Shown: positions 24,397 through 36,373 of the stretch, piece by piece
Layout: every line of letters starts with the position of its first letter
Position numbering within the stretch: position 1 is the first letter of the stretch
From: Cephalopachus bancanus
Taxonomy: Eukaryota > Chordata > Mammalia > Primates > Tarsiidae
DNA: 64,000 nt
Direction of reading: 5' to 3'
NCBI GenBank assembly: GCA_027257055.1
Contig: JAPVLO010000400.1
Location: 434,001 to 498,000 of the forward strand
Translations under genes and position numbers: made by a program
Notes under the pieces: model-generated
Told to the model about the DNA's origin: nothing
Seen by the model: the letters and a program-made list of their open reading frames with translations, nothing else
The model's database searches: none

Positions 24397-24627
24397 AAGC
24401 CGGGCTCGGTGGCTCAAATCCCGCGCTTTGGGAGGCTGAGGTGAGTGGATTTCCTGAGCCCGCGGGTTCGAGACCCGCCTGGGCAACTTGGCGAGACCTC
24501 ATCTCTAAAGGCTGAGGCAGAAGGATCGCCGGAGCCCAGCAGGTCGAGGTTGTGGTGGCTGGGAGCACCCACTGCACTCCAGTCTGGGCAACAGAGTGAG
24601 ACTCCAACTCAAAAAAAAAAAAAAAAA
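24397..24627 (+). repeat. Alu element with internal deletion
   Basis: Young-type ends, but the sequence jumps from GACCTCATCTCTA directly to AAGGCTGAGGCAGAAGG. About 75 bp spanning the inter-arm linker and the start of the right arm is missing. Breakpoint shares only A residues. Confidence 0.9.
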
Positions 24628-24895
24628 GCTCTGGAGTTCTTCAGTGGGAAGGGATTTCATGGCGGGAAGGGTGAGCTCAAGAATGGGGGTCTTGGAAGAG
24701 CTGGATGGTCAAGGACACATCTCCTCTTAGGGCCACCCATGGGCATGTCAGCGAACTATTTAAAGCAAAGAAAGCCCTGGAGTCCTTCAGTAGGAAGGAT
24801 TTCATGGTGGGAAGGGTGAGCTCAAGGATGGGGGTCTTGGAGGAACTGGTCAGTCAAGGACACGCCTCCTCCTAGCGCCACCCAGCGGGTGTGGC
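24627..24895. repeat. tandem duplication, period 146 bp
   Basis: The segment starting AGCTCTGGAGTTCTTCAGT (24627) recurs as AGCCCTGGAGTCCTTCAGT (24773), with matching GGGAAGGGTGAGCTCAAG and CAAGGACAC segments. Two copies, roughly 85-90% identical over about 120 bp, without coding frame. Confidence 0.85.
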
Positions 24896-25109
24896 CACAT
24901 CTGTTTCCTGCACAGGCAGAGTAGGCAGACATGAAGGAATGCTAGGGCCTCTGGTTTAAGTAGAAAACTCTCTTGATTCTTCCCCTAGAGGCTCTGGTCT
25001 CAAAATAGACTCCATTCCAGAGGATGGTGCTGGGTGACGCCTGAAGTCATCATCACCAGCCACTGTAAATTCTGTCAGCTCTATCACCAAGGCTTTAGGA
25101 TTGGACAGT

Positions 25110-25640
25110 AAAGAGCAAAGGAATGGTGTTAAGTCCCTAGTGTGTACCAAGCACTGTGCTAAGCACTATGTCTAATACCATGAGCTTCTCATGAAGCTGC
25201 AATGGTGCTTTTGTCCCCATTTCCTGCCTGAGCAACTGAAGGCTCAGTGGAAGTATGTGCCCCATGTCTCCCAGGTTGAAAGTAAGAGGAATATGTCGGG
25301 CTTGGTGGCTCAGCCTGTAATCCCGCGCCTTTGGGAGGCTGAGGTGAGTGGATTGCCTGAGCCTGCAGGTTAAGACCCGCCTGGGCAGCGAGACCTCATC
25401 TCTACAATAAATCAAAAAATCAGCCGGGCATGGTAGCGCGTGCCTATAATTCCGGCTACTCGAAGACTGAGGCAGAAGGATCGCAGAGCCCAGCAGGTCG
25501 AGGCTGCGGTGGCCAGGAGCGGCCACTGCACTCCAGTCTGGGCGACAGAGTGAGACTCCAACTCAAAAAAAAGAAAGTAAGAGGAACAGAACTTGAGCCT
25601 GGTCTGTCTGACTCCCAAGTCTGCATGTTGTCCCTGCTGG
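25110..25640 (+). repeat. MIR SINE split by Alu
   Basis: MIR core AGTGTGTACCAAGCACTGTGCTAAGC is followed by TCCCCATTTCCTGCCTGAG, then after the Alu by CAGAACTTGAGCCTGGTCTGTCTGACTCC. The order fits one MIR interrupted at 25291. Confidence 0.8.
25292..25572 (+). repeat. Alu element, young type
   Basis: 14-bp exact target duplication GAAAGTAAGAGGAA at 25278-25291 and 25573-25586. Confidence 0.95.
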
Positions 25641-26627
25641 CTACTAGATCCCAATAAGTCACTTGTCAGATGCACGGAGTGGGACTCCCTCAAATCACTG
25701 CTTTTGATTTTTCATGTACTCATCTGTTTCCTCCCTCAATTTAGCCATTTCCTCTGTGTATCAGCCAAGGGCAGGCAGGTGGGTGCTCATCTCCCCTGCT
25801 CAGGCTTCCTTTTGAGCCAGAGAAGCCACTTCTCAGCCTCGCTCTGGGCCCCCAGGCATTTCGTCCTCTCTCTCTCCTGGTCCTCCACTCCTCCTTTGAG
25901 TGCCCAGATTTCCAGCGACCTTCAGATTTGATATATGGAACATCCCCAAATGATGCTCCCATTGACATTGAACTTGCCGCTGTGTGGAGCTCAGCAATAA
26001 AAGGGGGAAATTAATAGGCATTTAAATTCCAAAATTAATGATGAGAGGTCGGAGTCTTCAGAACATCTGTTTCCAGCGTTTCAAGGGAGCCTTCAATTTG
26101 TAGCCAGCACTCAGCCATGCGTGGTTATCAGCAGTTAACTGTGACTAGAACGCAGGAGATGGTAGTGTGACACAGCTCCAGCACTAACGTGCTTTGTGGC
26201 TTACTCAGAAACTGTGTCCACTGTATTTTGGGAACCTGTGGGTTGGCTTTTATGTGCCCATCTAGAATAACTGAGTCTGTATTTTCTTTTCTTTTTTTTT
26301 CTTTTCCCAAGTGTAAAAGTTCTGGGAAACTGAGGGTTCAAAAAAGAAGCCCTTGTGCCAAAGAAGCAGACTTGATACTTTCTAGAGTGGCTCTATCCAA
26401 TATGGTGACTCCCCCAGCAACATGTGGCTGAAATGTGACCTGAAACGCTGCTTGTCTGAACTGAGAAGTGCTGCGCGTGTGAAAATACACACTGGATTTT
26501 AGAGACTTAGTACAAAATTTTTCATTTTGATTATGTTGAAATATTTTGAATATGTTAGGTTCCACAAAATATACTATTAAAGTTCATTTCAATTGTTTTA
26601 TTTTACTTTTGTAGCTACTACAGAATT
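25641..26627. other. unassigned sequence
   Basis: No gene or family recognised. Several open frames under 115 codons on both strands are unsupported. Confidence 0.4.
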
Positions 26628-26769
26628 TAATGACATGGTGGCTCATGCCTGTAATATCAGCATTTTGGGAGTCTGAGGCAAGAGGATGTTTGTGTCTAGG
26701 AGTTTGAGACCAGCCTAGGCAACATAGCGAGACCTCACCTCTACAGAAAATCAAATAATAAAAATAAAA
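26628..26769 (+). repeat. old Alu left monomer (FLAM-like)
   Basis: ATGGTGGCTCATGCCTGTAA..GAGTTTGAGACCAGCC..ACCTCTACAGAAAATC ends in an A-rich tail without a right arm. Confidence 0.75.
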
Positions 26770-27554
26770 TTACATATGTGGCTCACATACTTCCATAAGA
26801 CACCCTTGCTCTAGACTTTCTTTATCTTGGTATTTCTCTGAAAGGGACAGTTACCACCCCTAGAAGACATTTTGAGAATCTGGGAGGACTCTTTGGTATC
26901 ACATTGACTGAGGAGGGTGCTACCATCATACAATATATTTGGCATGAGGTACATGGGAGGTCCCACATTTACCAAAGCGAAGCAAAGCAATCCAGTGCAA
27001 CAAGAGAATTATCCTATGACCTGTATTGTTTTTGAGTATCCCAGACATTATTAGATGGGTGAAAAATTGGTTACAATTTTCTGAGCCTAGACCAAATTCC
27101 ATTTGACATATAAATACAAAATTTTTTTTTTTTTTGCACAAACTAAAATTTCCAGGGATGCAATGACTATGTAAATCAAGGAAAGATTTATGCTTTGTTT
27201 TATCTGGATCATCACCAAGGTTGTTCATCATTATGGAATTTCACAGTACTGTTGGCAATGCTTCTCATGGCATTTGAGGTGCCAACATAACACACGACCG
27301 TCACAGGCGCTGTAATTCCACCGAGAGGTGTTACCTTCTGCCTACTTCGTTGTACTAGCGTAGCTGTGCTTGAGCGTTTGCAGGTGGAAATGCACATCAT
27401 TTCATTTAAACTATTTCCCTTTGTTTCTTCTTTATATAACAATTGAGACTTTATACTGGCTTCTAAAAATTATGTGTGGTGGTAAATTATACTATCAAAA
27501 GGGGGCTTGACAAAATATTTTTTACAGAAAAAGGCACACTGCATCTGATAGAAT
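26770..27554. other. unassigned sequence
   Basis: Nothing recognisable. Confidence 0.45.
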
Positions 27555-27875
27555 TACAAACCATCACTTGAACACATTCCTGCCCTTTCTTGACTCTACA
27601 CTTGGCCTCTTGAATGCCTTCTCATTCTTTTGGTTTCATCTGCAGCAGCCCTTCCTTTAAATAGCCATGGACTTCCCTTCTGTACTTACGCATCACTCCG
27701 TCCCTCATCACAGAGATGGTAACTGTGTGTGATGATTACCTTCTTCCCTGGAAGGAAGGGCTCCTTTCTGCGGACTCCAAGAGGGCAGGAGTCATGTATA
27801 GTTGTCCATGACTCATACTCTGTGCCCAGAACACAAGTCCATGCTCGATACTTGGTGAGTAAATGAATGAATCCA
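27555..27875 (+). repeat. L2 LINE 3' fragment
   Basis: Ends with the L2-type GACTCCAAGAGGGCAGGAGTC..CTCTGTGCCCAGAAC..GAGTAAATGAATGAAT series. Confidence 0.65.
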
Positions 27876-28009
27876 TGGAGGTGAGGGCATTTGGGATCCA
27901 GAGGGCTGCAAAGGTGAATGGGACTGTGGACCAGCAACAGGGCAGATGTGGTTGCCAGTTCCAAGGGATCCCAGGACCTTGGGCTTTGGTAAACAGGAAG
28001 CCCAGACTG

Positions 28010-28222
28010 GTGTAGAAAATGCACTTTGGAGTCAGGCAGATTTAGCAGGAAGCCCCAGTCCAGTGACTTGTTACCTTGGTGGTCTTAGGAAAGCTCATTA
28101 TCCTCTCTGATGGAAGAATAATGGCACATCCTTCATTTGTTAGGGGGTGGGGCTAAGTGAGAAGGGCTTGGAAAGCACTTACCACAGTGTCTGGCAGATA
28201 ATTGCTCAAGAAACATTAGCTG
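28010..28222 (-). repeat. MIR SINE
   Basis: Antisense MIR: TTTGGAGTCAGGCAGATTTA, TGACTTGTTACCTTGG, CTCATTATCCTCTCTGATGG, then CACAGTGTCTGGCAGATAA. Confidence 0.8.
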
Positions 28223-28225
28223 CTC

Positions 28226-28900
28226 GTGTCAGTGTGGGTTCTCTAGAGAAACTGAAACAATAGGAGACATAGATATTATCCAAAGGGATTTAGTATGAGG
28301 CATTGACTCACGTGGCCGTGGACTTGGCTGACAAATCCCAGGATCTGCAGTCAGCAAGTAGGAGACCCAGGAGAGCCGAAGATATAAGCTCCAGTCCAAG
28401 CCCAAAGGCCTGAGAAGCAGGAGATATAATGGTCAATTTCAGCCTTTGAGTTTAAAGACAGGAGAGGCCGGATGCGGTAAAGTCAGTAATCCCAGCACTT
28501 TGGGAGGCCGAGGTGAGGGGATTGCCTGAGCCCACAGGTTTGAGAACAACCTGGGCAACTTGGCGAGATTTCATCTCTACAATAAACTCAGAAAATTAGC
28601 CAGGCATGGTGACGTGTACCTGTAGTTCTGGCTACTTGGAAGGCTGAGGCAGAAGGATCACCTGAGCCCAGCAGTTCGAGGCTGAGATAGCTGTAAGCAT
28701 GCCACTGCACTCCAGTCTGGGCGATGGAGTGAGACTCCAACTGAAAAAAAAAAAAAGGCAGGAGAAGATAGATGTCTTAGCTTGAAGACAGTCAAGCAGA
28801 AGGAGAATTCTCTTTCTCCACCCTTTTTTTCTATTCAGGCCTTCAATAAATTGGATGTAGCCCATTCATATGGTGGGGGGGGCAGTTTGCTTCAAAGATT
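28226..28900 (+). repeat. MLT2-type ERVL LTR (interrupted)
   Basis: MLT2 landmarks: GGTTCTCTAGAGAAACTGAA, CTCACGTGGCCGTGGA, GGAGACCCAGGAGAGCC, CCAAAGGCCTGAGAAGCAGG. After the Alu come TCTATTCAGGCCTTCAATAA and TGGATGTAGCCCATTCATAT. The 3' third is missing where the Alu at 28911 begins. Confidence 0.8.
28466..28756 (+). repeat. Alu element inside MLT2
   Basis: Flanks AAAGACAGGAGA and AAAGGCAGGAGA suggest a target duplication with one difference. Confidence 0.88.
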
Positions 28901-28910
28901 GTGCTTCTAA

Positions 28911-29206
28911 GCCGGGCTCGGTGGCTCAGCCTATAATTCCACACTTTGGGAGGCTGAGGTGAGTGGATTGCTTGAGCCCATGGGTTTGAGACCCGCCTGG
29001 GCAACTTGGCGAGACCTCATCTCTACAATAAATCAAAAAATCAGCCGGGCATGGTAGTGCGCACCTGTAGTTCTGGCTACTTGGAAGGCTGAGGCAGAAG
29101 GATTGCCGGAGCCCAGAAGTTTGAGGCTGCAGTGGCTGGGAGCATGCCACTGCACTCCAGTCTGGGTGACAGAGTGAGACTGCGACTCAAAAAGAAAAAA
29201 GAAAAA
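28911..29206 (+). repeat. Alu element, young type
   Basis: GCCGGGCTCGGTGGCTCAGCC start; GACTGCGACTCAAAAAG tail, i.e. one change from the usual 3' end. Confidence 0.93.
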
Positions 29207-29210
29207 CCAT

Positions 29211-29366
29211 GATGGTTGGGTGTAGTGGATCATGTCCGTAGTTCCAGTTACTTGGAAGACCAAGGGATGAGAATGGCTTGAGCTGAGGAGTTTGAGGTTG
29301 CAGTGAACCATGATTGCATGACTACACTCCAGCCTAGGTGACAGAGTGAAACCCTGTCTCTAAACA
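29211..29366 (+). repeat. old Alu right-arm monomer (FRAM-like)
   Basis: TGGTTGGGTGTAGTGGATCA..GCAGTGAACCATGATTGC..GTGAAACCCTGTCTC, then a short CA run. A single arm. Confidence 0.75.
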
Positions 29367-29546
29367 CACACACACTACACCCATGGTGGACAGCCAACAT
29401 TTCTCAGCCCATGAATGGAGGGAACCAACCCTGATAAGGTGGCTGTAGAGTTTGAAAGGGTCTGTAACATTTTACTTACTTTTTCTCTTCTAAGTTCAAA
29501 AGCAAACAAAATCCTGACAACCCTTAGGTATGTAAGAAAGAAATGT

Positions 29547-29840
29547 AGCCGGGCTCGGTGGCTCAGCCTGTAATCCCGCGCCTTTGGGAGGCTGAGGTGA
29601 GTGGATTGCCTGAGCTCGCGGGTTCGAGACCCGCCTGGGCAGCGAGACCTCATCTCTACAATAAATCAAAAAATCAGCCGGGCGTGGTAGCGCATGCCTG
29701 TAATTCCAGCTACTTGGAAGGCTGAGGTGGAAGGATCGCCGGAGCCCAGCGGGTCGAGGCTGCGGCGGCCGGGAGCGGCCACTGCACTCCAGTCTGGGCG
29801 ACAGAGTGAGACTCCAACTCAAAAAAAAAAAAAAAAAAAA
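29547..29840 (+). repeat. Alu element, young type
   Basis: Target duplication AGAAATGT at 29539-29546 and 29841-29848. Nearly free of mutations compared with other copies. Confidence 0.95.
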
Positions 29841-30104
29841 AGAAATGTGAAACGGGTGCACACAGGGACGGGAACTGTGGGTGCTTCTGGTGGTGCCAAG
29901 GAAACAAACGTCCAGGGCATGGCTACTCTCACCTGAGCTGGTTTCTTCCCTCCTGCCCAGCCTCTCAAAGATTCAAAGGTGCCATGGTCACAGCCATCGT
30001 TTCCATAAACCAGAGATGCTTCTCACAGGCTGCTCCTGTGTTCACTTGTGTTGATAACACAGACACATGGAGGCTTTCACTTCTGACAAGAACTCTTCAT
30101 TTAC

Positions 30105-30415
30105 AGCCAGGCACAGTGGTTCATGTCTGAAATCCCAGCACTTTGTAAGGCTGAAGTGGGAGGACTGCTTAATCCCAGGAGATAGAGACTAGCCTGGGCA
30201 ACACAAAAAGACCTCGTCTCTCTAAAAAAAAAAAAATTTAAAAATTAGCCAGATGTAATGGTACATGCCTGTAGTCCCAGCTACTCAGGAAGCTGAGGTG
30301 GAAGGATCGCCTGAGTCCAAGAGGTTGAGATTGCTGTGAGCAGTAATTGTGTCACTGCACTCCAGCATGGGTGACAGAATGAGACCTTGACTCTAAAATA
30401 TAAATAAATGCGTTT
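30105..30415 (+). repeat. Alu element, old
   Basis: AluJ-like body. A 17-bp target duplication AAGAACTCTTCATTTAC / AAGAACTCGTCATTTAC (30088-30104, 30416-30432) is preserved with one mismatch. Confidence 0.92.
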
Positions 30416-30432
30416 AAGAACTCGTCATTTAC

Positions 30433-31401
30433 TAACAATATTTAATATCTGCCAGACACCATCTCCTTTTGGCTTCATCCAGGACAGTCTCACTCTTCTA
30501 CTCACCCTGGGGAGTTTAGAATAGCAAACGGGGGCAGAACCCACGGGGAACTTTGCTGTCATTCTTGGAAATGCAGAATGTGTGGAACTCTGATCACGCA
30601 GGTTTAACATTGTATTAGACTGAGGGGCCCTTGAGGAATGGGGAGAGGCAGCCCTCAGTCCCGAGGTAAAAATGTGAAATGGGAGTCTTGGAAGAGGAAA
30701 AAAAAGGGAGGCAAGGTCTAGATGAGAAGGTGAGGCCAACAAGGATGGGAGAAGGGAGAAAGCTGCCAGGGGAGTCAGCTCCCAAGGTGCTGAGAGGCAG
30801 CAGCACTGACACCAGCCACAATGTCACACAGCTGTAGGAGCTCGTTGCATGGTTGCATCTGTAAATGACTCCACCAGGACCGTGCAGTGCAGGTCTGAGA
30901 AGCACCAACTTGCTCAAAGACTTCTAGAAATGGATTTTGAAAATGTAAGGTTGAATCAAGGATAGTAAGCATTTGTGTATATATGCACGGGTCTTTATGT
31001 GATAGGAAGAATGAAATAAGCAGAATAAACATAAAATAAAATAAGCATCTCCAGGCTCTTTGTGCTGTTCTGTATTATTAATGATCAAGGCTTTGCCTGG
31101 GAGACAACCATCTAACAGAGGCTTTAAAAAGTCATTTTGCAGGAGCAGGTCGAAGGTGAGGAGTGGGAAAGAGACCAGGTTTGAGACCTGGGTTTCTCCC
31201 CGGTGTCTGCATGTCCTCCTCTCTCCTCTCCACCACAACCTGGAGACAGGCCTGTGTGTTCCCAGTCAGCCTCACTCTCTGCCTCCATGTCAATATTTTC
31301 CATCAATTTGCATTCAATACCCTTAAAAACAAGATGTTATCAGCTGTAGCCAATTTCATGCAGACGGTAAGGAAATTAAACACTGGGCGTGCTGAGAAAG
31401 A
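30433..31401. other. unassigned sequence
   Basis: Open frames up to 105 codons lie mainly on the minus strand and show no family features. Confidence 0.4.
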
Positions 31402-31595
31402 CAGTGAGTAGTGATTCTCAAACTTTAGTGACCTCAGAATCCCCTGGGGATGAATCTGGAGACACGTGGATGCCTGGGCCACACCTTTAATTTCAGATTC
31501 AATAGAGTTGGGGGTGGGATCCAGGAATGTGCATTTCTAACAAATCCCCAGGTCATGCTGATGCTGCTGGTCCAGGAACCACACTCAGAACTGCT
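31402..31595 (+). mobile_element. MER5A hAT-Charlie MITE
   Basis: CAGTGAGTAGTGATTCTCAA start, then TGGGCCACACC, GTGCATTTCTAACAAATCCC, and TGATGCTGCTGGTCCAGGAA near its end. Near full length. Confidence 0.85.
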
Positions 31596-31609
31596 GAATA
31601 ATGGAAAAG

Positions 31610-31790
31610 TGAGTTTAATGATGTGGACTTCGGAGCCAGACTGCCTGAGTGTGGATCTTGGTCCCACCCCCAGCTACCTCTGTTACTTGGCGCAAGTTAT
31701 TCAAACTCTACATCTATTTCATCTACAGAATGGTGCTTTTGCTGAGACTAAATTAGTTAACGAAACACACAGAGCACAAGACGCAGAACG
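31610..31790 (-). repeat. MIR SINE
   Basis: Antisense MIR with GACTTCGGAGCCAGACTGCC, CAGCTACCTCTGTTACTTGG and TCATCTACAGAATGG. Confidence 0.85.
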
Positions 31791-32057
31791 TTGTAACTGA
31801 GTCATTGCCTTTTCCTCTTCCTCATTGGAAGACAGGGAAGGAGGAAGAGAGGGCAGTTGGGAGGGGTGGACAAAGCAGGGCAGAGAGGCAGGGCCAGGCG
31901 GTAGACAGGGACCAGGGACCAGGGACCCTCCAGCCTTGTCTGCATGGGGTCTGTGGGCTGCCCCAGCTGTCACCCCAGGGCCTGCTCACAAACTGCATGG
32001 GTGTTTGAGTTGCTGTATTTCCACCATCCAGGGACTCTGAAGAAAAGGGAGGTGACA

Positions 32058-32240
32058 GATGTCACTGGCACTTTTTATCCGCTAGGCACCTCCACATGTA
32101 CTGTCTCATTGGGTCTTCTCAACGCCCTGTGAGTTAGGACTTATTGGATGAGAAAACCTGAAGCTCTGAAGGTCACGTCACTTAGCCAAGGCCGGGAAGC
32201 AAAGGCACTGTTGGAGCCAATGCAGAAGCTCCATCTGGAC
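32058..32240 (+). repeat. MIR SINE
   Basis: CTAGGCACCTCCACATGTAC, GTGAGTTAGGACTTATTGGA, AAAACCTGAAGCTC, GTCACTTAGCCAAGGCC and GGAGCCAATGCAGA in MIR order. Confidence 0.8.
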
Positions 32241-32444
32241 ACCTTACCGACCAGGGTTGGCCAGCACCTCAGCTAGATTCTCCCTCCCTTTCTTTTTCTT
32301 CCAGAGGCTGGGGTCAGGCGTTATGCTCAATTGCTCTTCCTGGGAAAGGGTCCCTGGCAGAGAATGGCTGAGGGAGAATGGCTGAGGGAGAATGGCTTGG
32401 ACTTCCTAAGCCAGCAGCTGTTCCAGCATTCAAAAGAGATGAAG

Positions 32445-32731
32445 AGCCAGGCTCAGTGGCTCAGCCTATAATCCTGCGCTTTTGGGAGGCTGAGGTGAGT
32501 GGATTGCCTTAGCCCGCGGGTTCGAGACCCACCTGGGCGGAGAGACCTCATCTCTACAATAAGTCAAAAAATCAGCCGGGCATGGTTGCGCGCGCCTGTA
32601 ATTCTGGCTACTCAGAAGGTTGAGGCGGAAGGATCGCCAGAGCCCAGCAGGCGAGGCTGCGGTGGCCGGGAGCAGCCACTGCACCACCCCAGTCTGGGCG
32701 ATAGAGTGAGACTCCAACTCAAAAAAAAAAA
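32445..32731 (+). repeat. Alu element, young type
   Basis: Exact 13-bp target duplication AAAAGAGATGAAG at 32432-32444 and 32732-32744. Confidence 0.95.
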
Positions 32732-32744
32732 AAAAGAGATGAAG

Positions 32745-33239
32745 GGCACCCATGCAGGGCGGGCCCTTGTCCTGGGGCGTGGCCTAGAGTGGGCGGTCTC
32801 AACTCACAAAGTGCTCATGAAACACGGCGGCAGGGCTAACACAAGAGTACTTCTGCACTCAGGAGTCTGGGCAGCTGTGCTGAGGCTCACCCTCGATGCT
32901 AGGAAGGATAAGGGTCAAGAAGGGTGGTAGCTGTGTGGCCAGGGGTGGCAAAGTGACCGCCTCAGGTTCAGAGTTCAAGCCACGGAAGCCTGCCCCTTTA
33001 AATGGGGCGAGGGTGTAAGGGTGCAGGGTGACACACTCAGTGACAACATGAGCACCCCTTGGACATGGGCCCAAGCAGGGGTTTGGAGTTTGGGGAGGGG
33101 TCCTGGGGGTGGCCAACCCAGGATGTCCTCTTCCCCTTAGGCTCCATGCCTGGGCATGCAGGTCATGCTGGGGCCGTAGCCCATTTTTTCTTGAAGTTCC
33201 GCATAGTGAGTTTTCTTGCGCAACCTTCCTTGAGGCAGT
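32745..33239. other. unassigned GC-richer sequence
   Basis: No gene recognised. Confidence 0.4.
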
Positions 33240-33656
33240 TGGCCTGCTAGAGCTGGTTCAGACCAGAGCAGCCCACCTGGATGGATGCCCATAACCTCTG
33301 GTTATCTTTAGTTCACCTTCAGTTGATTGTAATACTAAAAATCCCATTGCTAGAGAGGAATCGCCGCCATTTTGTGTACATGTGCTGTATGGATAAGCAA
33401 GTTCTCAACACCATACCTGAAACACACTTTTTATCTGCTAGGCAGAAAACCCCACCCTTTCCATGCTTAACCCCCTCTCCACCTTATGTAAGATGCCATG
33501 TGGTTTCTTTTCCTGTCCAGCTGGTTGCTTCTGGACCTTCCTTGTATGTAGGTTCCCAAATAAAGCCCAGGTCTTGTCCATTGTCCCTAGGTCATTTCTT
33601 TGGCTTCTAGACACAGTGTCTTCTCTTTTGGGGTCTTTGAGGGGGGGTCAGGCATT
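33240..33656 (+). repeat. probable ERV LTR
   Basis: AAATAAAGCCCAGGTC (about 33558) stands where an LTR poly(A) signal would be, followed by a T-rich U5 (CATTTCTTTGGCTTC). GCCGCCATTTTGTG lies upstream. It ends near GGCATTACA. Family and left end not established. Confidence 0.45.
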
Positions 33657-35066
33657 ACAAAGGGGCAGCTCTCTTGTCTCGATTTGCTTCTTCTCTCCTT
33701 GTCTTTCTATTGCTTAGACCAATGACCCCTCTGACATGTGGCCTCCCCCCATGGCCTGGCCCAAAGACAGCCCGTCCTAGACAAAAGGCTGGAAGTCAGA
33801 CAGGCTGAACTTTCCTCTGCCAGGAACAGTCCCCTACCACCTCTTTTGCTTGGTACACCTAGAAGGGTAGATCCTGGAACGCTGGAGAGAATCCTGCAAA
33901 AGTTCCCAATCCATGGGTCCCTCCTGCCTTACATGCTCTGATCATCTGCCTTTCTCTTCAGGGAAAGGTGTTGTTTTCTTGCTCCTGTTTCCTTTCCAAT
34001 CTGATTTCGAACCAAGTAACATCATCGGAGGGACCTGAAATGCCCAAAGCCACAAAAGCTGTCACTGTGAATCTCTTTCTGCCCCAGTCAGCCCAGAGTG
34101 TTACTCCAAGGAATGTTGTAATTTGGAGCCGGGTGACAGCTAAATACAACACAAACATGTCACAAACCTTATAAGCTCAGTGAGAGTGACAGAAACAGGC
34201 TGAAAATTAAAATGTCATACACATATCCCTGGCTTGTCTGTCTTTCTGATTTAACCACGTTTATGCTTTTATCAGCACTAGATAATCTTCAGTCACAAAT
34301 GATCCTTTTGGGATTGTAAATGTCTTTGAAATGAGCATTTCTGCACAGTTTCTCTTACAGATAAGAAGAGTTTGAAAGTGCTTCAGGGTGTGATTTGAAA
34401 GATACTAAAAGGCACTCCCCTAGCCCGTATCTTATTGGGACGTGCTTGACATTCCCACAATTAAAGGCAATATTTGGGATACGACACTGAGGTCAGAAGG
34501 CATCCACTAAATAACAGTTATGCGACTCCAAAGAGGCAGTACGTCAAGCAGTTAGCACACAGTCCCCCTTCCATTCCCTTTCCCATTCTTCCTTCTTCAG
34601 TGTTATGACTGACCACCGTGCACTACCCCAGGGCTCTTACCCAGGGGCCTCAGGCCTGGGCTGCAGTGGTTCCAAGACATGACCTGTCAATTTAGTGCAT
34701 ATCATATGTACATAGGCCTCTAGAGAGAAGTCCCTAACTCTCATTGTATTTTTAAGGAAGTCTATGACTCCCTGGAGAGTAAGTTTCATTAAATTAGCTG
34801 TACTGATTTTATCAATTTAGAAAGCTGGCCCATATCCCTAAAAAAGAGGGACCGTAACTAGGCGACCCAGGAAGAAAGGACTCTCTTCACTACTGCCAGG
34901 AAGAGTAAGCCAGTTGGAGGGCCTCACAACAAACCTCGGGGAAAGGGTCAATGCCATTTTAGAACTATATTGTGATTGTGCCCAAAGATTCCCTCTCATT
35001 TCCACACCTGTCCTCTTGCTCACTCTCCCTCCAACACGACTTACACTCTCCACAGAATAAGAATAA
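33657..35066. other. unassigned sequence
   Basis: No gene or family recognised. Open frames up to 124 codons lack support. Confidence 0.4.
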
Positions 35067-35756
35067 TACAGGTTGAGCATCTCTAATTCGAAAATCCCAA
35101 ATCCTAAATGCTCCAGTCTGAAACTTTTGAGCAACAACATGAGGCTACACGTGGAAAATTCCACACCTGGCCTCACATGACAGGTCACTGTCAAAATGCA
35201 AGTATACAACATACAGTTTGTTCAGCATTCCTAAAGGGAAAAAACAAAAGATCCTTCTAGCCTCCTTCAGCTATGATACATGTTTGTTTTGCACACTCAT
35301 ATTCCCTCATGACAGCACACCCAAAGAAAGTAATGAAATGTCACGTGTGCAGGCTGGATGTGCCAGTGGCAGGTTTCCATGATATGCCACGTAGGGCCAA
35401 GACTTATATACATCACTCACTGTGGCTTTGTTTGTTTCTTTTGCTTCTTTTCTGTTCTGTGGTGTAAAAATATTGTTGAAAATGTCACAAAGGCCTGCAG
35501 ATATTCCTATGGGTAACAGTGACAAGAAAAGGGAGAAGCACTTACATTTATTGATAGCACGGAAAGTCAAGCTGTTGAAGAACTGGACAGTGGTGTAAGT
35601 GTGAAATGTCTTACAGAGAGTATGATGCTGGAATGACTACTGTATACAGCCTGGAGAAACAGAAGGATAAATTGTTGAAGTTCTATGCGGAAAGTGATTT
35701 TAGAAATTCATTAAAAACAGAAAACATGGCGTAAAGCTAAAACTTAAGATTTTAAT

Positions 35757-36041
35757 TTTTCTATGTTTTTGAGTTGGAGTCTCTCTGTTGCCTAGGCTGG
35801 AGTGTAGTCACCACAGTTTTGACCTGCTAGGCTCAGGTGATCCTTCGGTCTGCACCTCCTGAGTAGCTGAAACTATATGCTTGCACCATCATGCCTGGCT
35901 AATTTTTAAAAAAATTTTTTTGTGGATATGGGCTCTCACTAAGTTACCTCGGCTGATCTCAAACTCCTGGGCTCAAGCAATCCTCTCGTGTCAGCCTCCC
36001 AAAGTACTGGGATTACAGTTATAAGCCATTGTACCTGGTCA
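35757..36041 (-). repeat. Alu element, old
   Basis: GAGTTGGAGTCTCTCTGTTG start, GCCATTGTACCTGGTC end. More diverged than the adjacent Alu. Confidence 0.88.
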
Positions 36042-36074
36042 AAATGAAGACTTTGATCATGAATTGAAAGAGTG

Positions 36075-36373
36075 AGCCGTACTCGGTGGCTCAGCCTGTA
36101 GTCCCAGTGCTTTGGGAGGGTGAGGTGAGTGGATTGCCTGAGCCCGCGGGTTCGAGACCCACCTGGGCAACTTGGCGAGACCTCATCCCTACAATAAATT
36201 TTAAAAAAATTAGCTGGACGTGGTAGCGCGCGCCTGTAGTTCCAGCTACTTGGAAGGCTGGGGCGGAAGGATCGCCAGAGCCCAGCGGGCCAAGGCTGCG
36301 GTGGCCAGGAGCTGCCACTGCACTCCAGTCTGGGTGACAGAGTGAGACTCCAACTCAAAAAAAAAAAAAAAAA
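36075..36373 (+). repeat. Alu element, young type
   Basis: GCCGTACTCGGTGGCTCAGCC start, GACTCCAACTC plus 16 A end. Together with the previous Alu it forms a close inverted pair (30 bp apart), able to fold into double-stranded RNA if transcribed. Confidence 0.93.
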
